Assembly: GCA_002702965.1 (NCBI GenBank)
Contig: PADE01000276.1
Coordinates: 9,862 to 15,043 of the forward strand
DNA length: 5,182 bases
Direction of reading: 5' to 3'
From: Planctomycetaceae bacterium
Lineage (GTDB): Bacteria; Planctomycetota; Planctomycetia; Pirellulales; Pirellulaceae
Part shown: positions 5,141-5,182 of the stretch, piece after piece
Numbering within the stretch: position 1 is the first letter of the stretch
Layout: every line of letters starts with the position of its first letter
The notes under the pieces: model-generated
The model's input: the letters and a program-made list of their open reading frames with translations, nothing else
What the model was told of the DNA's origin: nothing
The model's database searches: none
Translations under genes and position numbers: made by a program

Positions 5141-5182
5141 TCAACCGGCGGACAACAACTCCAGCGCCGCTTCCGCGCGTTG
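5141..5182 (-). CDS. Probable C-terminal end of an upstream gene, cut by the window edge
   Basis: Reading the minus strand from the window edge gives 13 codons, QRAEAALELLSAG, and then TGA at 5143-5141. The helical, alanine- and leucine-rich composition and the GC-rich third positions look like the end of a real protein, and the stop lies 79 bases before the thioesterase start on the same strand, fitting a two-gene operon. Thirteen residues are too few to assign a family, and an open run this short can occur by chance. Confidence 0.35.
   Translation of the reverse strand, partial: QRAEAALELLSAG

Overview
This GC-rich window holds four complete protein genes and two genes cut by its edges. 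The gene content points to a bacterium with extensive acyl-CoA metabolism. A class III CoA-transferase, an ACAD10/11-type phosphotransferase, a short-chain dehydrogenase (SDR) and a double-hotdog thioesterase occur together in many Proteobacteria and Actinobacteria. The fourth complete gene is different: a secreted protein with two CxxCH haem sites in a setting like the 'Planctomycete cytochrome C' family, typical of Planctomycetota and also seen in Verrucomicrobiota, Acidobacteriota and Myxococcota. I cannot fix the phylum. Planctomycetota or another high-GC environmental lineage with large genomes is the best guess.

Layout: (1) 1-687, +, the C-terminal 228 codons of a CaiB/BaiF CoA-transferase. 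(2) 688-860, an intergenic gap with a small inverted repeat and a possible promoter. (3) 861-1913, +, an APH-fold phosphotransferase, followed after 64 bases by (4) 1978-2760, +, a classical SDR oxidoreductase. The gap between them carries a perfect 16-bp palindrome. (5) 2761-2901, a gap with a weak terminator-like hairpin, a possible promoter and a GC-rich inverted repeat. (6) 2902-4257, +, the predicted periplasmic dihaem protein. (7) 4267-5061, -, an acyl-CoA thioesterase-like protein that converges on the previous gene with only 9 bases between the stop codons. (8) 5062-5140, a gap with the thioesterase ribosome binding site and a hairpin. (9) 5141-5182, -, the probable last 13 codons of another gene.

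How the genes may work together: the CoA-transferase could activate an organic acid as its CoA thioester. The kinase could phosphorylate a hydroxyacyl-CoA, as ACAD10/11 and LvaA do, the SDR could oxidise or reduce a hydroxy/keto group, and the thioesterase could release free acid. This is inferred from families and adjacency; no substrate can be read from the sequence. The dihaem protein appears to be a separate transcription unit with an extracytoplasmic role. No RNA gene, CRISPR array, insertion sequence or phage feature was seen. The least ordinary item is the dihaem protein, which looks like a tandem duplication of one cytochrome-like module followed by a beta-rich C-terminal domain.
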